From the NCBI RefSeq assembly GCF_010725485.1, contig NZ_AP022598.1, positions 3,348,001 to 3,412,000 of the forward strand: 64,000 nt of DNA, written 5' to 3'. Below are positions 38,634 through 47,057 of the stretch, piece after piece (position 1 is the stretch's first letter; each line of letters starts with the position of its first letter). Origin of the DNA: Mycolicibacterium parafortuitum (GTDB lineage Bacteria > Actinomycetota > Actinomycetes > Mycobacteriales > Mycobacteriaceae). Under the pieces are notes generated by a model. It was not told where the DNA came from, ran no database searches, and was given only the letters and a program-made list of their open reading frames with translations. The position numbers were made by a program, and so were the translations under genes.

Positions 38634-40109
38634 GTGTCGCAGCACCGCCGCCCGTTCCGCGCGCTGTGGGCGATGATGATCGGCTTCTTCCTGATCGTCG
38701 CGGACTCGACCGTCGTCGCGGTGGCCAACCCCGCGCTCAAACACGACTTCGGGGTCGAGTACCACTCCGTCATCTGGGTGACCAGCGCCTACCTTCTCGC
38801 GTTCGCGGCGTTCCTGCTGATCGGTGGACGACTCGGAGACCGGTTCGGCCCCAAGCACATCTATCTGTTCGGGCTGGCGACGTTCACGGCGGCGTCGGTG
38901 TGGTGCGGCCTGTCGACCTCGGTCGGCACGCTGATCTGCGCGCGGGTGGTCCAGGGCATGGGTGCGGCGCTGCTGACCCCGCAGATCCTGACGTCGATCA
39001 CCAGGACCTTCCCGCCGCAGCGCCATGGTGCCGCGATGAGTGTCTGGGGCGCCACTGCCGGGGTCGGGATGCTTGCGGGTCCGGTGCTCGGTGGCGTGCT
39101 CCTGGGCACCGCAGGCTGGCGGTGGATCTTTCTGATCAACCTGCCGATCGGTGTCGTCGGTCTGGCGTTGGCCGCGTGGCTGATTCCCGCGCTGCCGGGG
39201 CGGCGACTGCGCTTCGACATCGTCGGGGTGGTGTTGTCGGGCGCCGGCATCTGCCTGATCGTGCTCGGCGTGCAGGAGGGCCAGCACCACGACTGGTCCG
39301 TGCCGATCTGGGCCACGATCATCACTGGAATCACCTGTATCGCAGTGTTTTTCGGATGGCAGACGAAACACTCCAGAGAGCCGTTGATTCCGTCGCGGCT
39401 GGGGTCGTACCGGAACTTCGTGCTGTCCAACGCCGGGATCGCACTGGTCAGTTTCGTCTTCGCCGCGTTCGCGATCCCGTTGATGATCTTCCTGCAGGAG
39501 GTCGCGGGGCTGACGGCGCTGCGCGCGGCGCTGCTCATGGCACCGACAGCGATCGCCACCGTCGTGCTCGCGCCGGTGGTCGGGCGCCTCGTCGACCGTG
39601 CGCACCCCCGGCCCCTCGTCGTGTTCGGGTTCACCCTGCTGGTGGTCGCGTTGCTGTGGCTCGCCGTGGAGATGGAACCGGACCATCCGGTGTGGCGGTT
39701 GGCGCTGCCGATGACACTGGTCGGGGTGGCCGGCGCGTTCACCTGGGAGCCGTTGTCGGCCACCGCTACCCGTGCGCTGCCGGAGGACCTCGCCGGTGCC
39801 GGATCCGCGGTGTGCAACACCGCCCGCCATGTCGGCGGCGTGCTCAGCAGCGCCGGTATCGCCGCGCTGATCACGATCCTGCTCGGCGACGAACACGCCG
39901 AGCACATCCACCTCGATGACGAAGCCGGGGCGGCGCTGCCCGAACCGCTCGAGGACCTGTTCGCCGATGCGATGGCGCAGTCGATGCTGCTGCCCGCATG
40001 CGCGGCGGCACTGGGGATCGTGGCGGCGATGTTCCTGTCGGGCGGCGAGCAGAAACCGGCGCCGGCAGCCGCCGTGGCACTGTCCCGGCTCGGAGGGGGG
40101 ACGCCGTGA
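38634..40109 (+). CDS. MFS drug:H+ antiporter-2 (EmrB/QacA) family exporter
   Basis: A 491-residue membrane transporter with about 14 hydrophobic segments, so DHA2 type. The first helix carries motif D1 (VADSTVVAVANPALKHDF), motif A is GGRLGDRFGPKH, and motif C is GMLAGPVLGG. GGGGAGGG precedes the GTG at 38634. Its stop overlaps the GTG of the RibD-like gene (GTGA). A transporter of this class is more likely to export a drug or metabolite than to import inositol. No specific substrate can be proposed. Confidence 0.88.
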   Translation: MSQHRRPFRALWAMMIGFFLIVADSTVVAVANPALKHDFGVEYHSVIWVTSAYLLAFAAFLLIGGRLGDRFGPKHIYLFGLATFTAASVWCGLSTSVGTLICARVVQGMGAALLTPQILTSITRTFPPQRHGAAMSVWGATAGVGMLAGPVLGGVLLGTAGWRWIFLINLPIGVVGLALAAWLIPALPGRRLRFDIVGVVLSGAGICLIVLGVQEGQHHDWSVPIWATIITGITCIAVFFGWQTKHSREPLIPSRLGSYRNFVLSNAGIALVSFVFAAFAIPLMIFLQEVAGLTALRAALLMAPTAIATVVLAPVVGRLVDRAHPRPLVVFGFTLLVVALLWLAVEMEPDHPVWRLALPMTLVGVAGAFTWEPLSATATRALPEDLAGAGSAVCNTARHVGGVLSSAGIAALITILLGDEHAEHIHLDDEAGAALPEPLEDLFADAMAQSMLLPACAAALGIVAAMFLSGGEQKPAPAAAVALSRLGGGTP

Positions 40110-40861
40110 CCGCAGTGGCACCGCAGCCGAGCGTGATCGACGCCGAGGCGCTGGCCGACGACGAGTTGCGCGACCTGCTGGCCTATCCCGGGGGCCTGCG
40201 GCGGCCGCTGTTGCGGGCCAACTTCATCGCGAGCATCGACGGTGCGGTGACCCTCGACGGCTCGGGTCGCAGACTCGGCACGGCGACCGACCGCCGGGTG
40301 TTCACCAGGCTGCGCGAGGTCGCCGACGTGATCCTCGTCGGCGCCGTCACCGCCACCGCCACCCCGTACGTCGACATCCGGCTCAGCGCCGAGGCGCAAG
40401 CGTGGCGGACCGCGAACGGGCTGACCGCCGAGCTACCCGTGGCGGTGGTGTCGGGTACAGGAGCGGTGCCGGGGCATCTGCTCGACGACGTCGACGTGCC
40501 CGCCGTGGCGCTGATCAGTGCGACCGCCGACGAGTCCGCGCGTCGCGTGCTGGCGCGATCCTCGGCGCGGGTGGCCGAACTGCCCGGCGCCACGATCGGG
40601 TCCGCCGCGATCCGCGATGCGCTCGGCCGGCTCGGGTTGCACCGCGTGCTCGTCGAGGGTGGACCCACCTTGTTCTCACAACTGGTGTCCGACAACGAGA
40701 TCGACGAACTGTGCCTGACGACGAGCCCGAAGGTAGTCGCCGGGCCGGCGCGCCGCATCGCCGCGACCGAAACCCACGTCGAGATCCGGATGGAGCGGCG
40801 CGCCATCCTCGTCGGCGCCGACGGCACCGTCATCGTGCGCTGGGCGCGAACGCGGCCCTGA
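40106..40861 (+). CDS. RibD C-terminal-like pyrimidine reductase (Rv2671-like)
   Basis: A 251-residue single-domain reductase with the RibD/DHFR fold, without the deaminase half of RibD. It has RANFIASIDGAVTLDG at the first strand, ADVILVGAVTATATPY and the NADPH/phosphate region VLVEGGPTLFSQLVSDN. It resembles M. tuberculosis Rv2671, described as a RibD-like dihydrofolate/pyrimidine reductase. GGAGGGGGG precedes the GTG start, which overlaps the MFS stop. Its last 32 bp overlap the 3' end of the opposite-strand isomerase-like gene. Confidence 0.82.
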   Translation: MTAVAPQPSVIDAEALADDELRDLLAYPGGLRRPLLRANFIASIDGAVTLDGSGRRLGTATDRRVFTRLREVADVILVGAVTATATPYVDIRLSAEAQAWRTANGLTAELPVAVVSGTGAVPGHLLDDVDVPAVALISATADESARRVLARSSARVAELPGATIGSAAIRDALGRLGLHRVLVEGGPTLFSQLVSDNEIDELCLTTSPKVVAGPARRIAATETHVEIRMERRAILVGADGTVIVRWARTRP

Positions 40862-41624
40862 ACGCCGAGAGCGCGGCCTCACTTCCCGCCGTGCCTGCCC
40901 CGGACGCCCACGCCTCCATACCGACCGTGCCGGTGTAGCCGATCCCGCGCAGCGCGTCGGCCACCGCTGGATAGTTGATCTCGCCCGTGCCCGGCTCGCA
41001 GCGGCCCGGCACATCGGCCACCTGGATCTCTCCGATCGCGTCACCGCAGCGGCGGACCAGGTCGATCAGATTCCCCTCGCCGAGCTGGGCGTGGTAGAGG
41101 TCCAGCATCATCTTCACGTTCGGATGGCCCACCCCCTCGATCAGCGCCAGGGTGTCCTTCGCCCGCGCCAGCGGAACCCCGGGGTGGTCCACGATCGTGT
41201 TGAGGTTCTCCACACAGAACTGCACGCCGGCCGCAGCGCCCAGCTCGCCGATGCGTTCCAGTGTGCGTGCCGCGGTCAGCCACATCTGCCCGGTGCTGCG
41301 CTGCCGGGGGCGTGCGGCGCGGCCGTCCACCAGCTCTGCGGTGTGCAGGTTCAGCCGGGTGACGCCGAGGGTCTCGGCGGCCTCGATGCTCAACCTCGCG
41401 GTGCGCACCACCTCGTCGCAGGTTTCGGGGTCGACGAGGTCGCCGTGCAGATAGCCCGTCATCGACGTGATCGTGACCCCGGTGGCTGCCAGCGCGTTGA
41501 GGTCCTTGTCGTGCCAGCTCCAGATCTCGGCGGCGAACCCGAGTTCGCCGATGCGCTCGATCCGCTCGACGATCGGCAGGTCGCGAAACACCATCTCGGC
41601 GCACACCGCCAACCGGAAGCTCAT
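40830..41624 (-). CDS. Xylose isomerase-like TIM-barrel protein (hydroxypyruvate isomerase/IolI-like)
   Basis: A 264-residue AP endonuclease-2/sugar epimerase-type barrel. Metal-binding positions are suggested by FCVENLNTIVDHPGVP, MMLDLYHAQLGEGN and QVADVPGRCEPGTGEINY, the last typical of hydroxypyruvate isomerase. It starts with an ATG overlapping the stop of the small ORF at 41621. It is divergent from the sugar ABC transporter and shares its promoter region with the GntR operator, so a role in inositol or ketose interconversion is likely. The precise reaction is unknown. Confidence 0.83.
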   Translation of the reverse strand: MSFRLAVCAEMVFRDLPIVERIERIGELGFAAEIWSWHDKDLNALAATGVTITSMTGYLHGDLVDPETCDEVVRTARLSIEAAETLGVTRLNLHTAELVDGRAARPRQRSTGQMWLTAARTLERIGELGAAAGVQFCVENLNTIVDHPGVPLARAKDTLALIEGVGHPNVKMMLDLYHAQLGEGNLIDLVRRCGDAIGEIQVADVPGRCEPGTGEINYPAVADALRGIGYTGTVGMEAWASGAGTAGSEAALSAFRAAFAPSAR

Positions 41625-41740
41625 CGCGACACCCCGCTGAGCATGCCCGTGCCCTGCGGCACGGTGAATTCCGTTGCGCTCTGGGCGATCTGCGCATCGG
41701 GGGGTACGCCGAGGCGGGTGACGGACATCGACGGGGTCAT
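41621..41740 (-). CDS. Small upstream ORF coupled to the isomerase-like gene
   Basis: A 39-residue ORF (MTPSMSVTRLGVPPDAQIAQ...) with GGAG 6 bp before its ATG and its stop overlapping the next ATG. It is the first translated frame after the promoter region. No homology is recognised. It may be a translational leader, a microprotein or the remnant of a larger gene. Confidence 0.45.
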   Translation of the reverse strand: MTPSMSVTRLGVPPDAQIAQSATEFTVPQGTGMLSGVSR

Positions 41741-41873
41741 GGGCACTCCGTAATCTGAGAAGGTGGACCGGAACGTATTCGGACGGTAGGCGGGTCGTGA
41801 GGCCCGCCGCGCGGGCGGGGGATCACGGGCGGCTGATCTGCGGCAATTCAAACACGGCATGACTTGCAGTCCT

Positions 41874-41889
41874 AATGTCAGGACAAAGT
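41874..41889. promoter_or_regulatory. Putative GntR (IolR-like) operator, copy B
   Basis: AATGTCAGGACAAAGT is the exact reverse complement of the site at 37702-37717. It lies between the isomerase-like gene and the ABC transporter, 113 bp before the binding-protein start. Confidence 0.75.
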
Positions 41890-42002
41890 CTTGACTTTCT
41901 CGTGTGAGCCGTATTACATCAGCTGTGAGGCGTGTCGCCCGACATGGGTTCATCGAGCCGACAAGGGCGTCGCGGCAGTGTCGACGACAAGGAGAAACTG
42001 TG

Positions 42003-43019
42003 ATGGGCGATGGCGCGAAGAGTGGAAAACACCAGACCTTCAAACGCCTCGCGGCATTTGCCGGCGCGGGCGTTCTGGCATTCGGGATCGTCTCGTGCTC
42101 GTCGACCGGCGGCGCCCCGCAGGGGTCCGGTGAGAGCGGTGGCGGCGGCACCGTCGACACCCCGCGGATGACCATCGCGATGATCACCCACGAGGTGCCG
42201 GGCGACTCGTTCTGGGACCTGGTGCGCAAGGGCGCCGAGGCGGCGGCCAAGAAGGACAACGTCGAGCTGCGCTACTCCAACGACCCCGAGGCGCCGAACC
42301 AGGCCAACCTCGTGCAGTCCGCGATCGACAGCAATGTCGACGGTATCGCCGTCACGCTGGCCAAGCCGGACGCGATGCAGGCCGCGGTGAAAGCCGCTGA
42401 GGCCAAGGGCATCCCGGTGGTCGCATTCAACGCCGGCATGGATGCGTGGAAACCGATGGGCGTCAAGGAGTACTTCGGCCAGGACGGCGGAATCGCCGGG
42501 CAGGGTGTCGGCGAGCGGCTGACCAGCGAGGGCGCCACCAAGGCGATCTGTGTGATCCAGGAACAGGGCCACGTCGACCTGGAAGCCCGCTGCGCCGGTG
42601 TCAAGCAGACGTTCCCGGCCACCGAGGTCCTCAACGTCAACGGCAAGGACATGCCGTCGGTGGAGTCGACCATCACGGCCAAGCTGCAGCAGGATCCGAG
42701 CATCGACTATATCGTCACGCTCGGCGCCCCGTTCGCGCTGACCGCTGTGCAGTCGGCCAAGAACGCGGGCAGTACCGCCAAGATCGGCACGTTCGACACC
42801 AACGCGGCGCTCGTCGATGCGATCCAGAACGGCGACGTGCAGTGGGCCGTCGACCAGCAGCCGTATCTGCAAGGCTATCTCGCCGTCGACTCGCTGTGGC
42901 TCTACCTGAGCAACGGCAACGTCATCGGCGGCGGGCAGCCGACATTGACCGGTCCGGCGTTCATCGACCAGTCGAACATCGACGCCGTGGCGGAGTACGC
43001 CAAGGGCGGCACGCGCTGA
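42003..43019 (+). CDS. Sugar ABC transporter substrate-binding lipoprotein
   Basis: A 338-residue type I periplasmic binding protein (Peripla_BP_4/RbsB-like). It carries a lipoprotein signal: basic start, hydrophobic core and lipobox IVSC followed by SSTGG, a Gly/Ser linker, then the ligand domain beginning MTIAMITHEVPGDSFWDLV. GGAG at 41991-41994 fits the ATG at 42003. It is the first gene of the binding protein-permease-ATPase operon. The GntR operator shared with the iol operon suggests the ligand is myo-inositol or a related cyclitol; the sequence alone says only monosaccharide-type. Confidence 0.9.
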   Translation: MGDGAKSGKHQTFKRLAAFAGAGVLAFGIVSCSSTGGAPQGSGESGGGGTVDTPRMTIAMITHEVPGDSFWDLVRKGAEAAAKKDNVELRYSNDPEAPNQANLVQSAIDSNVDGIAVTLAKPDAMQAAVKAAEAKGIPVVAFNAGMDAWKPMGVKEYFGQDGGIAGQGVGERLTSEGATKAICVIQEQGHVDLEARCAGVKQTFPATEVLNVNGKDMPSVESTITAKLQQDPSIDYIVTLGAPFALTAVQSAKNAGSTAKIGTFDTNAALVDAIQNGDVQWAVDQQPYLQGYLAVDSLWLYLSNGNVIGGGQPTLTGPAFIDQSNIDAVAEYAKGGTR

Positions 43020-43044
43020 GTCGCGCGCAGAAGGGATTTCTCAC

Positions 43045-44103
43045 ATGACAACCCAGGAGGCTCTCGACGTCTCCGGCCACAAGGTGGTCCGGGACGAACG
43101 GGTCAAGGAACGAAATCGGCTGCAGCGAGTACTGATCCGGCCGGAGATGGGCGCGGGCATCGGCGCCATCGGGATCTTCGTCTTCTTCCTGATCGTGGCG
43201 GCCCCGTTCCGCGAGGCGTCCTCGCTGGCGACGGTGCTCTACGCCAGCTCGACGATCGGCATCATGGCCTGCGGTGTCGCGGTGCTCATGATCGGCGGCG
43301 AGTTCGACCTATCCGCCGGTGTGGCCGTGACGTTCAGCTCGCTGGCGGCGTCGATGTTGGCCTACAACCTGCACCTGAACCTGTGGGTGGGCGCACTGCT
43401 GGCGTTGGTGCTGTCGCTGACGGTCGGATTCTTCAACGGTTTCCTGGTGATGAGAACCAAGATCCCGAGCTTCTTGATCACGCTGAGCACGTTCTTCATG
43501 CTCGCCGGCATCAACCTGGCGGTCACCAAGCTGGTGGCCGGCCAGGTCGCCACCCAGAGCGTGTCCGACATGGCCGGCTGGGATTCGGCGCAGAAGGTGT
43601 TCGCGTCCTCGTTCACGCTGTTCGGCGTCAGCATCCGGATCACCGTGGTGTGGTGGCTGGTGTTCACCGCGATCGCCACCTGGGTGCTGTTCAAGACCAA
43701 GATCGGCAACTGGATCTTCGCCGTCGGCGGTGACGCCGACAGCGCACGCGCGGTGGGCGTCCCGGTGACCAAGGTCAAGATCGGGCTGTTCATGTTCGTC
43801 GGCTTCTGCGCATGGTTCGTCGGTATGCACCTGCTGTTCGCGTTCAACACCGTGCAGTCCGGTCAGGGCATCGGCAACGAGTTCTTCTACATCATCGCCG
43901 CGGTCATCGGCGGCTGCCTGCTCACCGGCGGCTACGGCACCGCGATCGGCGCGGCGATCGGCGCGTTCATCTTCGGCATGACCAATCAGGGCATCGTGTA
44001 CGCGGGCTGGGACCCGGACTGGTTCAAGTTCTTCCTCGGCGCGATGCTGCTGTTCGCCGTGATCGCCAACAACGCCTTCCGCAACTACGCAGCAAAGAAG
44101 TGA
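43045..44103 (+). CDS. Sugar ABC transporter permease, RbsC type
   Basis: A 352-residue BPD_transp_2 permease with about 9-10 hydrophobic helices. It includes the family stretches GIMACGVAVLMIGGEFDLSA, IPSFLITLSTFFMLAGI and GGDADSARAVGVPVTKVKIG, the ATPase-coupling loop with EAA-like function. It lies 25 bp after the binding protein and 4 bp before the ATPase gene. Since only one permease gene is present, it probably acts as a homodimer. Confidence 0.92.
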   Translation: MTTQEALDVSGHKVVRDERVKERNRLQRVLIRPEMGAGIGAIGIFVFFLIVAAPFREASSLATVLYASSTIGIMACGVAVLMIGGEFDLSAGVAVTFSSLAASMLAYNLHLNLWVGALLALVLSLTVGFFNGFLVMRTKIPSFLITLSTFFMLAGINLAVTKLVAGQVATQSVSDMAGWDSAQKVFASSFTLFGVSIRITVVWWLVFTAIATWVLFKTKIGNWIFAVGGDADSARAVGVPVTKVKIGLFMFVGFCAWFVGMHLLFAFNTVQSGQGIGNEFFYIIAAVIGGCLLTGGYGTAIGAAIGAFIFGMTNQGIVYAGWDPDWFKFFLGAMLLFAVIANNAFRNYAAKK

Positions 44104-44107
44104 TCCG

Positions 44108-44932
44108 ATGACCATCTCCGTCGAAAAGGCCAACAGCGACTCGAAACCCGGCGGCAAGGTGCCGTTGGTCGAGCTGAAGAACATCGGAAAGTCCTACGGC
44201 CACATCACCGCACTGCAGGGCATCAGCCTGCGGGTGCATGCCGGCGAGGTCACCGGCATCCTCGGCGACAACGGTGCCGGCAAGTCGACGCTGATCAAGA
44301 TCATCGCCGGGTTGCATCAGCAGACCGAGGGCGAGCTGCTCGTCGACGGCGAGCCGACGAAGTTCTCCTCACCCGCCGAGGCGCTGGGCAAGGGCATCGC
44401 CACGGTCTACCAGAACCTCGCCGTCGTCCCGCTGATGCCGGTCTGGCGCAACTTCTTCCTCGGCCAGGAGCTGCGCAAGAAGTCGTTCCCGTTCTCGTTG
44501 GACGCCAATGCGATGCGGGCGACCACGCTGACCGAGCTGTCCAAGATGGGTATCGACCTGCCCGACGTCGACGTGCCGATCGGCTCGCTGTCGGGCGGGC
44601 AGCGACAGTGTGTGGCGATCGCGCGGGCGGTGTTCTTCGGCGCCCGGGTGCTGATCCTCGACGAGCCGACCGCGGCGCTGGGCGTCAAGCAGTCCGGGGT
44701 GGTGCTCAAGTACATCACCGCGGCCAAAGAGGCCGGGTTCGGCGTCGTGTTCATCACCCACAACCCGCACCATGCCCACCTGGTCGGCGATCACTTCGTG
44801 CTGCTCAACCGCGGGCGCCAGAAGCTCGACTGCAGCTACGACGACATCACCCTCGCGCATCTGACCCAGCAGATGGCCGGTGGCGACGAGCTCGAGGCGC
44901 TGTCCCACGAGCTGCGGGCGGCCAAGCAGTAA
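44108..44932 (+). CDS. Sugar ABC transporter ATP-binding protein, single-domain
   Basis: A 274-residue ABC ATPase. Walker A is GDNGAGKST, the Q-loop is VYQNLAVV, the signature is LSGGQRQC, Walker B is VLILDEPTAAL and the switch His is in VFITHNPHHA. Most ribose-type transporters use a tandem ATPase of about 500 aa; this is the half-size form, which works as a dimer, as in FrcA-type systems. It is followed by a large palindrome at the convergence with the DUF445 gene. Confidence 0.93.
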   Translation: MTISVEKANSDSKPGGKVPLVELKNIGKSYGHITALQGISLRVHAGEVTGILGDNGAGKSTLIKIIAGLHQQTEGELLVDGEPTKFSSPAEALGKGIATVYQNLAVVPLMPVWRNFFLGQELRKKSFPFSLDANAMRATTLTELSKMGIDLPDVDVPIGSLSGGQRQCVAIARAVFFGARVLILDEPTAALGVKQSGVVLKYITAAKEAGFGVVFITHNPHHAHLVGDHFVLLNRGRQKLDCSYDDITLAHLTQQMAGGDELEALSHELRAAKQ

Positions 44933-44933
44933 G

Positions 44934-45003
44934 TTTCGCCGAACTGAGGTTCCCGGCTGCGAATTCAGGTCCGAGAGCAGCCGGGAATCTCAGTTCGGCG
45001 AAA
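44934..45003. repeat. Large intergenic hairpin between convergent genes
   Basis: Two 27-nt arms (beginning TTTCGCCGAACTGAG) match at 26 positions around a 16-nt loop. It begins right after the ATPase stop and ends 12 bp before the DUF445 stop. It could serve as a bidirectional terminator, although the long stem and lack of U-tract are atypical. Confidence 0.85.
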
Positions 45004-45015
45004 AAGGCGGGGCGC

Positions 45016-46278
45016 CTACCGGGTGACCAGCTCGATGAACTGGACCTGGATCTCGCCGACGACCCCGCCGAGGATCGCGCCGACCGCGATCATCAGCGGC
45101 TCGTCGTCCTTGAACACCGGTCGCAGGATCGACTCGTACTCCTCGTTGCTGAGCTGACTCATCTTGTCGACGATGGTGTTCTCCAGGTCGATCACCCGCA
45201 CCGCATAGTTCTGGGCCTCCGACAGCGTCTCGGGCAGCCGCTCCAGCGTCAGCGCGACCACCCGATCCTTCAGCGCGCGATAGCGTTTGGTGCCGATGGC
45301 CAGCGCGACGATCGGCTTGGCGATGCCCGTCTGGTTGTCGATCGCCGACTCGATCTCACGGCCCACCAACGCGAACAGCTTGTCCGCCCCCGGGCCCTTG
45401 ATCAGGCCGTCGAACAACACCTCGGGGGAGAACAGGTCGTCGGCCAGGATCTTGGCGTAGTTGCGGGTGATCTGGTCGCGCTGGGCGTGCAGCAGACCCT
45501 GGAACGGGAACAGCCCCAGGAACTTCCGCGGCTGGGTCGGCCGGAACAACATGTTCAGCGCGATGTAGTCACTGAGAAAGCCGACCGCGAACCCGAACGC
45601 GGGCATGATCCACGGGTTCTTGAACAGTGCCCAGGCCACCACCTGGACCAACCCGATCGCGAACCCGAAGTAGATGCCGCTGCGCCGCACGAACGCCATC
45701 GCATCGGCGGTGACCCCGCGCATCAGCTTGACGAGTTTGTCCTTGTTGCGCACCAGTGTGGTGACCGCGAGGAACTGCACGTCGAGGTAGCGGCTGAGGT
45801 CGGATCTGACCTCGGTGAGCATGTTCTCGATGATCTGCGGCACCTGGGCGGCGATCCGCGCCTGCACGGCGTGGCGTCCGCTCTCGGGCAGCGCGTCCCA
45901 CAGCCCCGGGCGAATCTGTTCGGCGATGTCGCGGGAGATCTCGTCGACGGCCTGCGTCAGCGGCTCCCGCAACGTCTCCAACGCGTCGTCGACGTCGATG
46001 CGGTCCAGCAGTTCCTCGGGTCTGAGCAGGTTGGTGGTGAGCAGCTCTATGGTCTTCGACCCGACCTTGCCGGCCCGCCGCGGCACGATGCCCTGCCAGC
46101 CGAACGGGCCGACCCCTCGGAACTCGGTTGGCCGGTAGAGCATCTCCAGCGCGACGATCTTGGTGCTCCACCCGACGAACGCCGCGACGAACGGCATGGA
46201 CAGATACACCCACCAGTACTCGCGGACGTCGGTGGTGATCTCGGTCCAACTCGACAACGCGACCGAGGTGACGGTCAT
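45016..46278 (-). CDS. DUF445 family membrane protein
   Basis: A 420-residue protein. An N-terminal membrane helix (YWWVYLSMPFVAAFVGWSTK) is followed by the DUF445 motif KIVALEMLYRP, which is repeated near residue 247 as DYIALNMLFRPTQP; a second hydrophobic pair sits at about residues 205-245. The remainder is helical and probably cytoplasmic. The function of this widespread family is unknown. The ATG overlaps the stop of the upstream Abi-alpha-like gene (ATGA), so they form an operon. Confidence 0.85.
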   Translation of the reverse strand: MTVTSVALSSWTEITTDVREYWWVYLSMPFVAAFVGWSTKIVALEMLYRPTEFRGVGPFGWQGIVPRRAGKVGSKTIELLTTNLLRPEELLDRIDVDDALETLREPLTQAVDEISRDIAEQIRPGLWDALPESGRHAVQARIAAQVPQIIENMLTEVRSDLSRYLDVQFLAVTTLVRNKDKLVKLMRGVTADAMAFVRRSGIYFGFAIGLVQVVAWALFKNPWIMPAFGFAVGFLSDYIALNMLFRPTQPRKFLGLFPFQGLLHAQRDQITRNYAKILADDLFSPEVLFDGLIKGPGADKLFALVGREIESAIDNQTGIAKPIVALAIGTKRYRALKDRVVALTLERLPETLSEAQNYAVRVIDLENTIVDKMSQLSNEEYESILRPVFKDDEPLMIAVGAILGGVVGEIQVQFIELVTR

Positions 46279-46973
46279 CCGTGCTCGGCGCCCTCGGCGG
46301 CTGCCTGCCACAGCGACGTGCCCAGCGGCGACAGCGACAGCGTGTACCTCTCGATCCGCGCGGGCACCGGGCCCCTGGTCGCGGTCTTGATCGCGGCGAG
46401 CACCGCCGATTCGGCCAGCAGTACCTCGTATTCGGTGTCCAGGGCGGGGTCCTCGGGTCCGACCTCGACGAGGCCCAGTGAGAGCAGATGGCTGACGTAC
46501 TGCGGCACCATGTGCGGCAGCGCGACGTTGGCGGTGCGGCCCACCAGCGACGCGTTCTCCAGCACAGCGCGCCGCGGGGTCCTGGACTGCTTCCAGCCGT
46601 AGACGTTCACCAGCGGTGACGAGGAGCCGTCCGACAGCGCGCCGAGGATGCGCGCCTCGTCGGCGACCAGCTGGTCGAGCAGATGGTGGTAGAGCTCGAC
46701 CTGGCTGCCCCGAGTGTTCTGATCCAGGGCGCGGCCCAGCAGCGTGCTCATCTTCTCGGTGAGCGACGCGGTGTCGGGTTCAGGTGTCGCAGGCGCCTCC
46801 GCCCGGTCGGCCGGCTCCTCGGGGGCGGGGGTCCCCTTCGGGTCGAGGGCGTCGAGCCCGGTCCGCAACGCGCCGACGACCTGTTTCTCGGTCCAGGTGT
46901 AGAGGTCGAGGCCGGTGCGCACGGCATCGATAGCGTGGTTCATCAGCCCGCGCGGGACATACGGGTTCGGCAT
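46275..46973 (-). CDS. Abi-alpha family (DUF4393-like) protein
   Basis: A 232-residue soluble protein. The C-terminal 150 residues (DQLVADEARILGALSDG ... LVNVYGW ... LGLVEVGPED) match my memory of the Abi-alpha/DUF4393 family, originally noted in phage abortive infection loci. An acidic Pro/Ala/Glu-rich linker at about residues 48-68 separates an N-terminal helix. Here it is coupled to DUF445 in an ordinary chromosomal setting, so a defence role is not supported. The family call is moderate. Confidence 0.68.
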   Translation of the reverse strand: MPNPYVPRGLMNHAIDAVRTGLDLYTWTEKQVVGALRTGLDALDPKGTPAPEEPADRAEAPATPEPDTASLTEKMSTLLGRALDQNTRGSQVELYHHLLDQLVADEARILGALSDGSSSPLVNVYGWKQSRTPRRAVLENASLVGRTANVALPHMVPQYVSHLLSLGLVEVGPEDPALDTEYEVLLAESAVLAAIKTATRGPVPARIERYTLSLSPLGTSLWQAAAEGAEHG

Positions 46974-47057
46974 AGACAGAGAAGTTAACGGGTGTCACCC
47001 GGGGGCTCGCGGCAAGGCGGTCGATTGGGTGGCGGGGGTGCCGGGTACGACACCGTC

